Shown: piece by piece, positions 56,889-64,000 of the stretch | Layout: each line of letters begins with the position of its first letter | Numbering within the stretch: the stretch's first letter is position 1 | Position numbers and translations under genes: made by a program | Assembly: GCF_943913955.1 (NCBI RefSeq) | Contig: NZ_CALUAE010000009.1 | Coordinates: 36,729-100,728 of the forward strand | Reading direction: 5' to 3' | DNA: 64,000 bases | DNA from: Mycolicibacterium bacteremicum | GTDB lineage: Bacteria; Actinomycetota; Actinomycetes; Mycobacteriales; Mycobacteriaceae | Notes under the pieces: generated by a model | Told to the model about the DNA's origin: nothing | Databases searched by the model: none | Seen by the model: the letters and a program-made list of their open reading frames with translations, nothing else

Positions 56889-58094
56889 CTAGGCGATGGC
56901 GGCGCGTCGCCTCCGGTCGGAGAGCAGACCGGCCACCGCGGCGCCCAGACAGGCCAGCGCGACCGCGCCGGCGAACCAGGGGAACACCGAGGCCAGGTCC
57001 CAGCGGGTGGCAGCCCACCCGGCGACCAGCGTCGGGACCGCCATCGCGGTGTAGGCCAACAGGTAGAACGCCGACATGGTCTCACCCCGGCGGTCGGCGG
57101 GCACCACATCGGACAGGTGGCGCAATGAGCCGCCGAAGCCCAGACCGAAGGTCGCGCCCAGCAGCACCGCGGCGACGAACACCAGCTCCCAGCGGTGCGT
57201 CAACAGCACCGGGATGGTCAGCAGCAGCGACGCGGCCATACCGATGTCGCCGATGATGGCCGAGTACTTGGCGGGCAGCCGGGTGGCGGCCAGCTGGGCG
57301 AGCGCGGCGGCGAAGGCGGTGGTGCCCACCACGGCACCACCGAACACCAGATTGTCGATGTGGGTCTGCCGGGCCGCCAGCGACGGGTACAGCGACAGCA
57401 GCACACCCAGCACCGACCAGGAGGCCATCGCGCCCAGCGCGGAGAACCAGAAGTCCGACCGGATCTGTTCGGGCACCGCCGGTTTGGCGATCCGGATGGG
57501 ACCACTGGCGCGGGCGGTGTGCGGTTCGCGCAGCGCCAGCACGCCGACCCCGACGATCAGGCAGACCACCGCGACGACGGCGTAGGGCGTGCGCAGCGGA
57601 TGGGGCGCGTACTGAGCCAGCAGCGCCGAGCCCAGGATCGCGATCGTCATACCGATGTTGAAGCTGACACCGCTGAGTTGCCCGGAGCGCACACCGTGAT
57701 CGGGTTTGAGGTCCAGTAGTGCGGCGGCACCGGCCACCACGATCGAACCGACGGCCGCGCCGTGGATGGTGCGGGCCAGCAGCAGCATCGCCATGCTGTC
57801 GGCGACGAGGAAGACGCCGAGTCCGACCAGCAGTGCGATCAGGGCGCCGATCAGCACCGGCTTACGCCCGACGACGTCGGAGATCCGGCCCGACACCAGC
57901 ACCGCGCCGAGCGCCGCGACGGCATACACCGCGAACACGATGGTGGTGGCCAGCGGTGACAGGTGCCAGTTGGCCTCGTAGATGCCGTACAGCGGGGCCG
58001 GGATCCCGGAGACGCCGAGCGCGACACCGCTCAGAATCAGCAGGAGCGGATATGCCCATCGCTGGGTGTTGCCTGAGTGCTCGATCGCGACCAT
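56889..58094 (-). CDS. Major facilitator superfamily efflux transporter
   Basis: A 401-residue MFS protein with twelve hydrophobic helices. The motif A loop GRISDVVGRKPVLIGAL lies after helix 2, and the 12-helix fold is completed by a basic tail (SDRRRRAAIA). ATG 58094 has GGAGGTGA upstream; the open frame continues into the divergent gene. It is divergent from an ArsR-type regulator, the usual setting of a drug or metabolite exporter induced by its substrate. Substrate unknown. Confidence 0.88.
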   Translation of the reverse strand: MVAIEHSGNTQRWAYPLLLILSGVALGVSGIPAPLYGIYEANWHLSPLATTIVFAVYAVAALGAVLVSGRISDVVGRKPVLIGALIALLVGLGVFLVADSMAMLLLARTIHGAAVGSIVVAGAAALLDLKPDHGVRSGQLSGVSFNIGMTIAILGSALLAQYAPHPLRTPYAVVAVVCLIVGVGVLALREPHTARASGPIRIAKPAVPEQIRSDFWFSALGAMASWSVLGVLLSLYPSLAARQTHIDNLVFGGAVVGTTAFAAALAQLAATRLPAKYSAIIGDIGMAASLLLTIPVLLTHRWELVFVAAVLLGATFGLGFGGSLRHLSDVVPADRRGETMSAFYLLAYTAMAVPTLVAGWAATRWDLASVFPWFAGAVALACLGAAVAGLLSDRRRRAAIA

Positions 58095-58119
58095 CGTGCT
58101 GTCACCTCCGGTCGGCAAG

Positions 58120-58168
58120 TTTGATGGATATCGAACCCGGTCGAGAGTACGCTCGGTTCGACAAATAC
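58120..58168. promoter_or_regulatory. Palindromic operator between the MFS and ArsR genes
   Basis: The 97-bp divergent promoter gap contains TCGAACC (58131-58137) and GGTTCGA (58155-58161) as inverted arms. Inside them is GAG-N-GTAC-N-CTC, and outside are related GATATC and AAATACC. The symmetry fits a dimeric ArsR protein controlling both directions. Confidence 0.6.
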
Positions 58169-58191
58169 CAAACCCGGCCCAGGATGGTTTT

Positions 58192-58524
58192 ATGCCCGAT
58201 CGTCTCGCCGAAGGTCCCCGGGTGGGGACCGTGCAGCAGGTACTCGGCGCCGTCCACGATCCGGTGCGCCTCGAGGTCGTGCGGCGCCTGTACAACGCCG
58301 GCGCGCCGATGCAGTGCGGTGCGCTCTACGACGGCATCAACAAATCCACCGCCACCCACCACTTCAAGATCCTGCGCGAGGCCGGCGTCACCGAGCGACT
58401 GGTGATCGACGGACTGACCTACCAGCGGTTGCGCCTCGACGATGTGGAGGCGGCGTTGCCCGGGTTGCTGCGCAGCATCGTCAACGGCGCCAATCGCGAC
58501 GCGCCGGCCGCTCAGAACGCGTAG
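58192..58524 (+). CDS. ArsR-family transcriptional regulator
   Basis: A 110-residue winged-helix regulator with the family motif DPVRLEVVRRLY and the recognition helix KSTATHHFKILREAGV. It lacks the CxC metal site of ArsR/SmtB sensors; one cysteine (C42) precedes the recognition helix, so metal sensing is unlikely and a ligand or redox signal is possible. ATG 58192 has AGGATGG upstream. It overlaps the 3' end of the next gene by 13 bp. Confidence 0.88.
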   Translation: MPDRLAEGPRVGTVQQVLGAVHDPVRLEVVRRLYNAGAPMQCGALYDGINKSTATHHFKILREAGVTERLVIDGLTYQRLRLDDVEAALPGLLRSIVNGANRDAPAAQNA

Positions 58525-59222
58525 GTGTTCTCGGGCTCGGGCACCTGCTCGACGCTGTCGATACCGAACTCGGGTACCGCGGTGTGCTGCAGCAGATCGG
58601 TCACGGTGCCCCGCACGCGCACCCAGGAACCGCCGGGTAGCGCCGCGGCGGCACCCGCGGCGGGACCGCTCAGCCGGGCACGGGCGAGTTGGGCGTCCGC
58701 GGCACAACACAGGATCACGATGCGGCCCAGATAGATTCGGTCGCCATCGCGCATGGTGAAACCGGTGACGGTGACCGGCCGGTCCCGCAGCGTCCCAGCC
58801 GAATCCTGAGCGATACGGGTCAACAGCGCGGGCAGTGACAGCTCCGGCGCCGCGCCGGCGGGCAATGGCGGGAAGGGCCGCCGCGGGGCCTGCGCATCCG
58901 ACTCGGCCACCGCGGGCCGGGCCGACTGCGGACCCAGTGGCGGTGGAACCACAAAGGCGAGCAGGGCGATCGGGATGACCAGCAACCAGATCACCCCGGA
59001 GCCGTGGTGATGGTCGCCGTGATGGTCGCCGTGCTCGCGGGTGCCACGCCGGATGTCGCCGACGATGGCCACCAGCGCCAGCCCGATCAGCACCACCGCC
59101 GAGGCCCACAACCACGGCAGCAGAGCCGGTTTCACGTAGCGCATGAAGGCACCGGTGGCAGCGATGATCGCGGTGGACAGACCCACCAGCAGCAGCAGTG
59201 CGTTCTCCGCCTCGCGGCTCAT
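58512..59222 (-). CDS. TIGR03943-family protein with His-rich loop, permease partner
   Basis: A 236-residue membrane protein of the TIGR03943 family. Helices are at about 8-28, 36-56 and 77-93. A cytoplasmic or outer loop between helices 2 and 3 is strikingly His-rich (EHGDHHGDHHHGSG, residues 63-76), a likely metal-binding stretch. The C-terminal domain has the family pattern with a CCAAD segment. ATG 59222 overlaps the permease stop by four bases. The family always pairs with a YraQ/DUF318 permease, and the His-rich loop suggests zinc or another divalent metal, which is inference. Confidence 0.83.
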   Translation of the reverse strand: MSREAENALLLLVGLSTAIIAATGAFMRYVKPALLPWLWASAVVLIGLALVAIVGDIRRGTREHGDHHGDHHHGSGVIWLLVIPIALLAFVVPPPLGPQSARPAVAESDAQAPRRPFPPLPAGAAPELSLPALLTRIAQDSAGTLRDRPVTVTGFTMRDGDRIYLGRIVILCCAADAQLARARLSGPAAGAAAALPGGSWVRVRGTVTDLLQHTAVPEFGIDSVEQVPEPENTYAF

Positions 59223-60211
59223 CGATGTCCCAGTACCAGCAGGCCGACACCGGTGCCGGCCAGCACGGCGACGGCGAAGGTGACCGGCGCGAACCGGATC
59301 GCGAAGGCGCGACCGAACATCCCGGCCTGCATCGCGAACAGTTTGATGTCGACGGCCGGCCCGACGACCAGGAAGACCAGTCGCGGCAGCAGTGGCAGCA
59401 TCGACAGGCTCGCCGCGACGAAGGCGTCGGCCTCCGAACACAGCGCCAGCACCACCGCCAATACCGCCATCACCGCGATGCCCAGCACGATCTGTCCCGC
59501 GAGGTGCTCATACACCCAGGCCGGGACCAACACGTGCAGGGCCGCCGCCGCGGCTGCTCCGAGTACCAGGAAGGAGGCGGCCTGCAGGAAATCGTGCCGG
59601 GCGGCCTCGGTGAAGACGGTGAAGCGCGAACCCGCGCCGTGCACCGGTTGCGGTAACCGCCGGGTGATCCAGTCCGTCCTGCCGAACCGCGCCCAGAGGA
59701 ACCCCATGGTCAACGCCGTGAGAAGGGAGGCAGCGCAGCGCGCGAGCACCATCAACGGCTCACCGGGGAAGGCCACCGCGGTGGCGATCAGCACCACCGG
59801 GTTGATGGCCGGTGCCGCCAGCATGAAGGTCAGTGCCGCCGCGCCGACCGCGCCGTCGCCGAAGAGTCGGCGGGCCACCGGAACCGATCCGCATTCACAG
59901 CCGGGCAGCGCAGCGCCGCCGACCCCGGCGGCCAGGATCGCCGCGGCCGGGCGCCGAGGCAGCCAGCGTGTTAGCCGGTCCGGCGTGACGAAGGCCGCGA
60001 CCGCGCCGCTGATCAGCACCCCCAGCGCGAGAAACGGCAGGGCCTGGACGAAGATCCCGCAGAAAACGGTTGCCGCGGTGGCAATTTCATCATGGCCGGC
60101 GACGAAATCTCGTGCCGTGGTGCCCACCAGGGCGAGCCCGAGGATGACCACGACCAGGATCGGCATCGAACCGATCCGGCGATTCACATCGGGCTCGGCC
60201 GTCACGGTCAC
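59219..60211 (-). CDS. Permease, YraQ/DUF318 (ArsP-like) family
   Basis: A 330-residue membrane permease with about eight helices and the hallmark GGAALPGCECGSVPVARRL, plus LTFMLAAPAINPVVL. The cysteines in PGCECGS are conserved in the family and may bind metal or thiol. It is translated ahead of the TIGR03943 protein in a two-gene unit and divergent from the PacL1-CtpC pair. The transported ion is not known. Confidence 0.88.
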   Translation of the reverse strand: MTVTAEPDVNRRIGSMPILVVVILGLALVGTTARDFVAGHDEIATAATVFCGIFVQALPFLALGVLISGAVAAFVTPDRLTRWLPRRPAAAILAAGVGGAALPGCECGSVPVARRLFGDGAVGAAALTFMLAAPAINPVVLIATAVAFPGEPLMVLARCAASLLTALTMGFLWARFGRTDWITRRLPQPVHGAGSRFTVFTEAARHDFLQAASFLVLGAAAAAALHVLVPAWVYEHLAGQIVLGIAVMAVLAVVLALCSEADAFVAASLSMLPLLPRLVFLVVGPAVDIKLFAMQAGMFGRAFAIRFAPVTFAVAVLAGTGVGLLVLGHR

Positions 60212-60255
60212 CGATTGTGCCAGCAGTAAGCCGTGAAACGAACGGATGACGAGGC

Positions 60256-60261
60256 TAGGGT
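60256..60261 (+). promoter_or_regulatory. -10 box for leaderless pacL1-ctpC transcript
   Basis: TAGGGT ends six bases before ATG 60268, the leaderless spacing seen at other genes here. A GTG three bases earlier (60265) would be too close. No ribosome-binding site is present. Confidence 0.5.
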
Positions 60262-60267
60262 GGGGTG

Positions 60268-60552
60268 ATGGTGTTGCATGCGTTCCTTGCCAAGGCGGCC
60301 TCCACGGTGGTCACCGGCGCCGTCGGCGCCGCGGCCTACCAGGGCGTCAAAAAGGTTGTCGCCAAAGCGCCGATCCGGGAGGCCTCGGTCACCGCGACCA
60401 GCTGGGCGCTGCGCGGGGTGCGCAAGGCCGAGGAAGGCGCCGAGTCGGCGCGGCTGACCGTGGCCGATGTCGTCGCCGAGGCCCGCGAACGCATCGGTGA
60501 GGAAGTGCCGCCGCCGGCCGTCACGGATCACACCCACGACCACGACCACTGA
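60268..60552 (+). CDS. pacL1: PacL1-type metal chaperone (DUF1490)
   Basis: A 94-residue protein of the DUF1490 family, resembling Rv3269. One helix (residues about 8-27, with the small-residue face AASTVVTGAVGAAAY) anchors it, a charged amphipathic region follows, and the C terminus ends in DHTHDHDH. In M. tuberculosis PacL1 stabilises CtpC in membrane platforms and binds zinc through just such a D/H tail. The gene is 5 bp from ctpC, as expected. Start ATG 60268. Confidence 0.92.
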   Translation: MVLHAFLAKAASTVVTGAVGAAAYQGVKKVVAKAPIREASVTATSWALRGVRKAEEGAESARLTVADVVAEARERIGEEVPPPAVTDHTHDHDH

Positions 60553-60557
60553 TCGCC

Positions 60558-62711
60558 GTGGTGGCGCTCACCGTCCTGTCGGACGCCGGTGGCCGGATCA
60601 GGTTGCAGGCGCCCTGGTTCCGTAACGACACGTCGCGCGCGGTGGCCATCGAGGACGCCGTGGAGCAGGTGTCCGGGGTCCGGGCCGTGCACGCCTACCC
60701 GCGCACCGCGTCCATCGTCGTCTGGTACTCGCCGACGCGCTGTGACAGGGACGCGGTGTTCGGCGCCATCGAGGACGCCGCGCAGGTGTCCAGGGACCTG
60801 GTGCCGGCGCGGTCGCCGCGCTCGGCCGATGTCACCAACGCCGATGTGCTGCGGATGGCCGTCGGAGGCGCGGCACTGGTGCTGCTCGGGATCCGTAGGT
60901 ATGTGTTCGCCCGTCCGCCGTTACTGGGTCCGACCAGTCGGGTCGCCGCCACCGGCGTCACCATCTTCACCGGATATCCGTTCCTGCGCGGAGCGCTGCG
61001 CACCCTGCGGGGCGGACGCTCGGCGGGTACCGACGTGCTGGTGAGCGCGGCGACGATCGCCAGTCTGGTGCTGCGCGAGAACGTGGTGGCGCTGACGGTG
61101 TTGTGGCTGTTGAACATCGGGGAGTACCTGCAGGATCTGACGCTGCGCCGGACCCGGCGTGCCATCGCCAGACTGCTGCAGGGCAACCAGGACACCGCCT
61201 GGGTCCGGTTGGCCGACGGTACCGAGGTCGAGATGGCCACCGCCGAACTGCGCGTCGGTGACGAGGTGGTGGTGCACGATCAGGTGGCCCTGCCGGTCGA
61301 CGGTGTGGTCGTCGACGGTGAGGCCATCATCGACCAGTCGGCGATCACCGGGGAGAACCTGCCGGTGGCGGTGACGGCCGACGCGCGTGTCTTCGCCGGA
61401 TCGGTGGTCGTGCGCGGACGGTTGGTGGTGCGGGCCGAGGCGGTGGGCAGCGAGACGACCATCGGTCGGATCATCTCCCGGGTCGAGGAGGCCCAGCAGC
61501 ACCGGGCGCCCATCCAGACGGTGGGGGAGAGCTTCTCGCGACGCTTCGTGCCGGCATCGTTCCTGCTGTCCGCGCTCACCCTGGTCGTCACCAGAGACGT
61601 GCGCCGGGCCATGACGATGTTGTTGGTGGCCTGCCCCTGCGCGGTGGGCCTGTCCACCCCGACGGCCATCAGCGCGGCGATCGGCAACGGTGCGCGCCGG
61701 GGCATCCTGATCAAGGGTGGCTCGCACCTGGAGGAGGCCGGCCGCGTCGACGCGGTGGTGTTCGACAAGACCGGAACCCTGACCGTCGGACGTCCGGTGG
61801 TCACCAACCTGGTTGCCTTTCACAAGGATTGGGAACCCGAGCAGGTGCTCGCCTATGCGGCCAGTTCGGAGATCCACTCCCGCCACCCGTTGGCCGAGGC
61901 GGTGATCCGGTCCACCCAGGAGCGCCATATCGAGATCCCGCCGCATGAGGAGTGCGAGGTGCTCGTCGGGCTCGGCATGCGAACCTGGGCCGACGGGCGC
62001 ACCCTGCTGCTGGGCAGCCCGTCGCTGCTCGAGCGGGAGAAGGTGCGGGTCACCAAGAAGGCCACCGACTGGGTGCAGAAGCTCCGCAGGCAGTCCGAGA
62101 CGCCGCTGCTGCTCGCGGTGGACGGCAAGCTGGTCGGGCTGATCAGCCTGCGTGACGAGATCCGCCCGGAGTCCGCGGCGGTGCTGGAACGGTTGCGCGC
62201 CAACGGTGTACGCCGCATCGTCATGTTGACCGGCGACCACCCGGAGACCGCGGCTGTGGTGGCCGAGCAGCTCGGTATCGCGGAATGGCAGGCCGAGGTG
62301 CTGCCCGAGGACAAGCTGGCCGTGGTACGCCGGTTGCGCGAGGAGGGGCACACCGTGGCCATGGTCGGCGACGGCGTCAACGACGCACCGGCGCTGGCCG
62401 AGGCCGATATCGGCATCGCCATGGGACTCGGCGGCACCGATGTCGCGGTCGAGACCGCCGACGTGGCGCTGGCCAGTGACGATCTGCACCGGCTGCTCGA
62501 CGTCCGAGATCTCGGTGGCCGCGCGGTCGAGGTGATCCGGCAGAACTACGCGATGTCGATCGCGGTGAATGCGCTGGGGCTGTTGATCGGCGCCGGCGGA
62601 GCGCTGTCACCGGTGCTGGCCGCGGTGCTGCACAACGCATCCTCGGTGGCGGTGGTGGCCAACAGTTCCCGGCTGATCCGCTACGAACTGGAGCGCGAGG
62701 CGGCTAGCTGA
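60558..62711 (+). CDS. ctpC: Zinc/manganese-exporting P1B-type ATPase CtpC
   Basis: A 717-residue P-type ATPase. It has an N-terminal ferredoxin-like domain without a CxxC motif, the TGEN actuator loop, the membrane motif CPC (C359-P360-C361), the phosphorylation site DKTGT (D403) and MVGDGVNDAPAL. Length and order match M. tuberculosis CtpC (718 residues). It pumps Zn2+ (and Mn2+ by in-vitro reports) out of the cytoplasm. GTG 60558. The 3' end overlaps pxpA by 8 bp. Confidence 0.93.
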   Translation: MVALTVLSDAGGRIRLQAPWFRNDTSRAVAIEDAVEQVSGVRAVHAYPRTASIVVWYSPTRCDRDAVFGAIEDAAQVSRDLVPARSPRSADVTNADVLRMAVGGAALVLLGIRRYVFARPPLLGPTSRVAATGVTIFTGYPFLRGALRTLRGGRSAGTDVLVSAATIASLVLRENVVALTVLWLLNIGEYLQDLTLRRTRRAIARLLQGNQDTAWVRLADGTEVEMATAELRVGDEVVVHDQVALPVDGVVVDGEAIIDQSAITGENLPVAVTADARVFAGSVVVRGRLVVRAEAVGSETTIGRIISRVEEAQQHRAPIQTVGESFSRRFVPASFLLSALTLVVTRDVRRAMTMLLVACPCAVGLSTPTAISAAIGNGARRGILIKGGSHLEEAGRVDAVVFDKTGTLTVGRPVVTNLVAFHKDWEPEQVLAYAASSEIHSRHPLAEAVIRSTQERHIEIPPHEECEVLVGLGMRTWADGRTLLLGSPSLLEREKVRVTKKATDWVQKLRRQSETPLLLAVDGKLVGLISLRDEIRPESAAVLERLRANGVRRIVMLTGDHPETAAVVAEQLGIAEWQAEVLPEDKLAVVRRLREEGHTVAMVGDGVNDAPALAEADIGIAMGLGGTDVAVETADVALASDDLHRLLDVRDLGGRAVEVIRQNYAMSIAVNALGLLIGAGGALSPVLAAVLHNASSVAVVANSSRLIRYELEREAAS

Positions 62712-63468
62712 ACGGTGCCGGCCGCACACCCGCGGCCACGAGCCGGTCCCGTACCGCGGTGGCGATGCGGACCGCGCCCGGTGAATCGCCGTGCACACAC
62801 ACCGATTCGGCGCTGATCGCGATGTCGGTGCCGTCGGCCGCCGTGACCCGGCCCGCGGTGATCATCGTCAGCACCCGTTCGGCGATCTCGGCGGGATCGT
62901 GCAGCACCGCGCCCGGCTCGCGGCGCGAGACCAACTGCCCGTCCGGTCGGTAGGCGCGGTCGGCGAAAGCCTCGGCGACGGTGCGCAATCCGTGGCTGCG
63001 AGCCTGTTCGAAGAACACCGATCCGACCAGGCCGAGCACCGGCAGCGCCGGGTCCACCGCGCGTACCGCCGCGGCCACCGCACGGGCCTGCGCCTCATGG
63101 GTGACGATCGTGTTGTACAGCGCGCCATGGGGTTTGACATAGCTGACCGAGGTGCCGGCGGCGGTGGCCAGTGCGGACAGCGCGCCGATCTGATAGATGA
63201 CCTCGGCGGTCAACTCGGCCGGATCCACGTCGATGAAGCGTCGTCCGAATCCGGCCAGGTCCCGGTAGCTCACCTGGGCGCCGATCCGGACCCCGCGCCC
63301 GGCCGCCGCCCGGCAGACCCGGAGCAGTCCGGCGGGGTCGCCGGCGTGGAAGCCGCACGCCACATTGGCCGAGGTGACGATGTCGAGCATCGCTTCGTCA
63401 TCGCCGAGTGTCCACACCCCGAATCCCTCGCCGAGGTCGGCGTTGAGATCGACCGACACCGGGGGCAT
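62704..63468 (-). CDS. pxpA: 5-oxoprolinase subunit A-like, LamB/YcsF family
   Basis: A 254-residue protein of the LamB/YcsF (PxpA) family with the typical start SVDLNADLGEGFG, then ANVACGFHAGDP, YVKPHGALYN and the end VCVHGDSPGAV. PxpA works with PxpB and PxpC to open 5-oxoproline to glutamate. Those partners are not in the window, so it is either a lone subunit or works with proteins encoded elsewhere. ATG 63468; the longer frame runs into the ABC gene. Confidence 0.88.
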   Translation of the reverse strand: MPPVSVDLNADLGEGFGVWTLGDDEAMLDIVTSANVACGFHAGDPAGLLRVCRAAAGRGVRIGAQVSYRDLAGFGRRFIDVDPAELTAEVIYQIGALSALATAAGTSVSYVKPHGALYNTIVTHEAQARAVAAAVRAVDPALPVLGLVGSVFFEQARSHGLRTVAEAFADRAYRPDGQLVSRREPGAVLHDPAEIAERVLTMITAGRVTAADGTDIAISAESVCVHGDSPGAVRIATAVRDRLVAAGVRPAPFS

Positions 63469-63473
63469 GCCGG

Positions 63474-64000
63474 TCAGCCTAGTGCGCGACCCTGTCCGGT
63501 GAGGTCCAGACGGCCGTCGGCGGCGGCGATGACGGCGGCATCGTGGGTGGCCGCAACCACCGTGGTGCCGTCGGCGACCAGGTGCCGCAGGTGGTCGATC
63601 ACCAGCGCGGCCGACGCGCTGTCCAGACCGGTGGTGGGTTCGTCGAGCAGGATCAGCGGCGCCTCCTGGACGAATGTCTGGGCCAGTAGCACGCGTTGCC
63701 GCTGACCGCCGGACAGTTCGCCGAGGGTGCGCCGGCGCAGATCGGCGAGGCCGAGTTCGGTCAGCCAGTGCTCGACGATCGCCCGGTCGGCGGCCCGCGG
63801 TCGGCGCAGCAGGCCCAGATGTCGCCACCGGCCCATCATCACCGCTTCGGCGACGGTGATCGGGAACGAGTCGGTGACCGCGCTGCGCTGCACGGCGAAG
63901 GCGATGTTGTCGGTGCCCACCCGGACGGTGCCGGCATCGGGCCGCTCGATACCGGCCAGCAGGCCCAGCAGGGTTGACTTTCCGCAACCGTTGGGGCCGA
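63474..64000 (-). CDS. ABC transporter ATPase, metal-type (AztA/ZnuC-like), 5' end outside window
   Basis: About 175 C-terminal residues; the frame is open to the window edge, with Walker A GPNGCGKST at the very end. The signature LSGGQRQRVLLAQ and Walker B LILLDEPTTGLD, then ATHD, are complete. The segment SAVTDSFPITVAEAVMMGRW resembles zinc ABC ATPases (AztA, ZnuC), so a zinc or manganese importer is likely. It is coupled head-to-tail with pxpA (5 bp gap) but probably functions with permease and binding-protein genes upstream, outside the window. Confidence 0.82.
   Translation of the reverse strand, partial: GPNGCGKSTLLGLLAGIERPDAGTVRVGTDNIAFAVQRSAVTDSFPITVAEAVMMGRWRHLGLLRRPRAADRAIVEHWLTELGLADLRRRTLGELSGGQRQRVLLAQTFVQEAPLILLDEPTTGLDSASAALVIDHLRHLVADGTTVVAATHDAAVIAAADGRLDLTGQGRALG

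Overview
The window is high-GC actinobacterial DNA from a non-tuberculous, probably rapidly growing mycobacterium (Mycolicibacterium type). The main evidence is gene order. From ppa (10.8 kb) to the metallo-beta-lactamase-fold gene (53.7 kb) the backbone follows the M. tuberculosis block Rv3628 to Rv3577: ppa, dacB-like, tilS, hpt, lpqG, ephA, ftsH, folE-P-B-K, panC-panD-coaX, lysS, lsr2, clpC1, lpqF, mhuD, mutY, canB, disA-radA-lpqE, carD, ispF, cysS, rlmB-like, arsB2-like. The zinc-independent ribosomal protein locus beside it has the M. smegmatis arrangement. The ESX/Esp/PE/PPE genes that interrupt this block in M. tuberculosis are absent. (Rv and family comparisons are from memory, not from searches.)

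Region by region. 1-9 kb: a sugar-acid cassette made of a peptide-type ABC importer (its binding protein is cut by the window edge), a TauE/SafE permease, an IclR regulator, glucarate dehydratase (gudD) and a 2-hydroxyacid dehydrogenase. 9-15.3 kb: a serine hydrolase, an OHCU-decarboxylase-like protein, then ppa, dacB, a DUF2342 protein, tilS and hpt. 15.3-21.2 kb: an accessory stretch with a 13E12-type HNH protein under an exact LexA box, lpqG, and an oxidation cassette (zinc alcohol dehydrogenase, luciferase-like oxidoreductase, epoxide hydrolase) that contains a 33-bp tandem repeat. 21.3-35.7 kb: housekeeping core covering membrane proteolysis (ftsH), tetrahydrofolate, pantothenate/CoA, lysyl-tRNA synthetase, the nucleoid protein Lsr2 and the ClpC1 unfoldase.

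35.7-38.6 kb is a complete cobalt ECF importer, cbiMNQO, behind a cobalamin riboswitch. 38.6-53.7 kb returns to the conserved backbone: LpqF, the heme-degrading MhuD, MutY, carbonic anhydrase, c-di-AMP synthase DisA with RadA, the RNA-polymerase-binding CarD, isoprenoid IspF, CysS and an rRNA methyltransferase. Here ispD, normally between carD and ispF, is missing. cysS is preceded by a nine-codon reading frame that looks leaderless.

53.7-64 kb is a metal-homeostasis island. Two Zur-like operators lie between mrf-rpmE2 on one strand and rpmB2-rpmG2-rpsN2-rpsR2 on the other: a zinc-starvation set that swaps cysteine-lacking ribosomal proteins for zinc-binding ones and recruits the hibernation factor. 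Next come bluB (lower ligand of B12), an MFS/ArsR pair, a permease with a His-rich TIGR03943 partner, the PacL1-CtpC zinc-efflux pair, a lone pxpA and the start of a metal-type ABC importer. Low-zinc response and high-zinc export therefore lie within 10 kb, and two B12 functions (cobalt import, DMB synthesis) are also in the window. Almost all DNA is coding. I saw no tRNA, rRNA, CRISPR array or complete insertion sequence.
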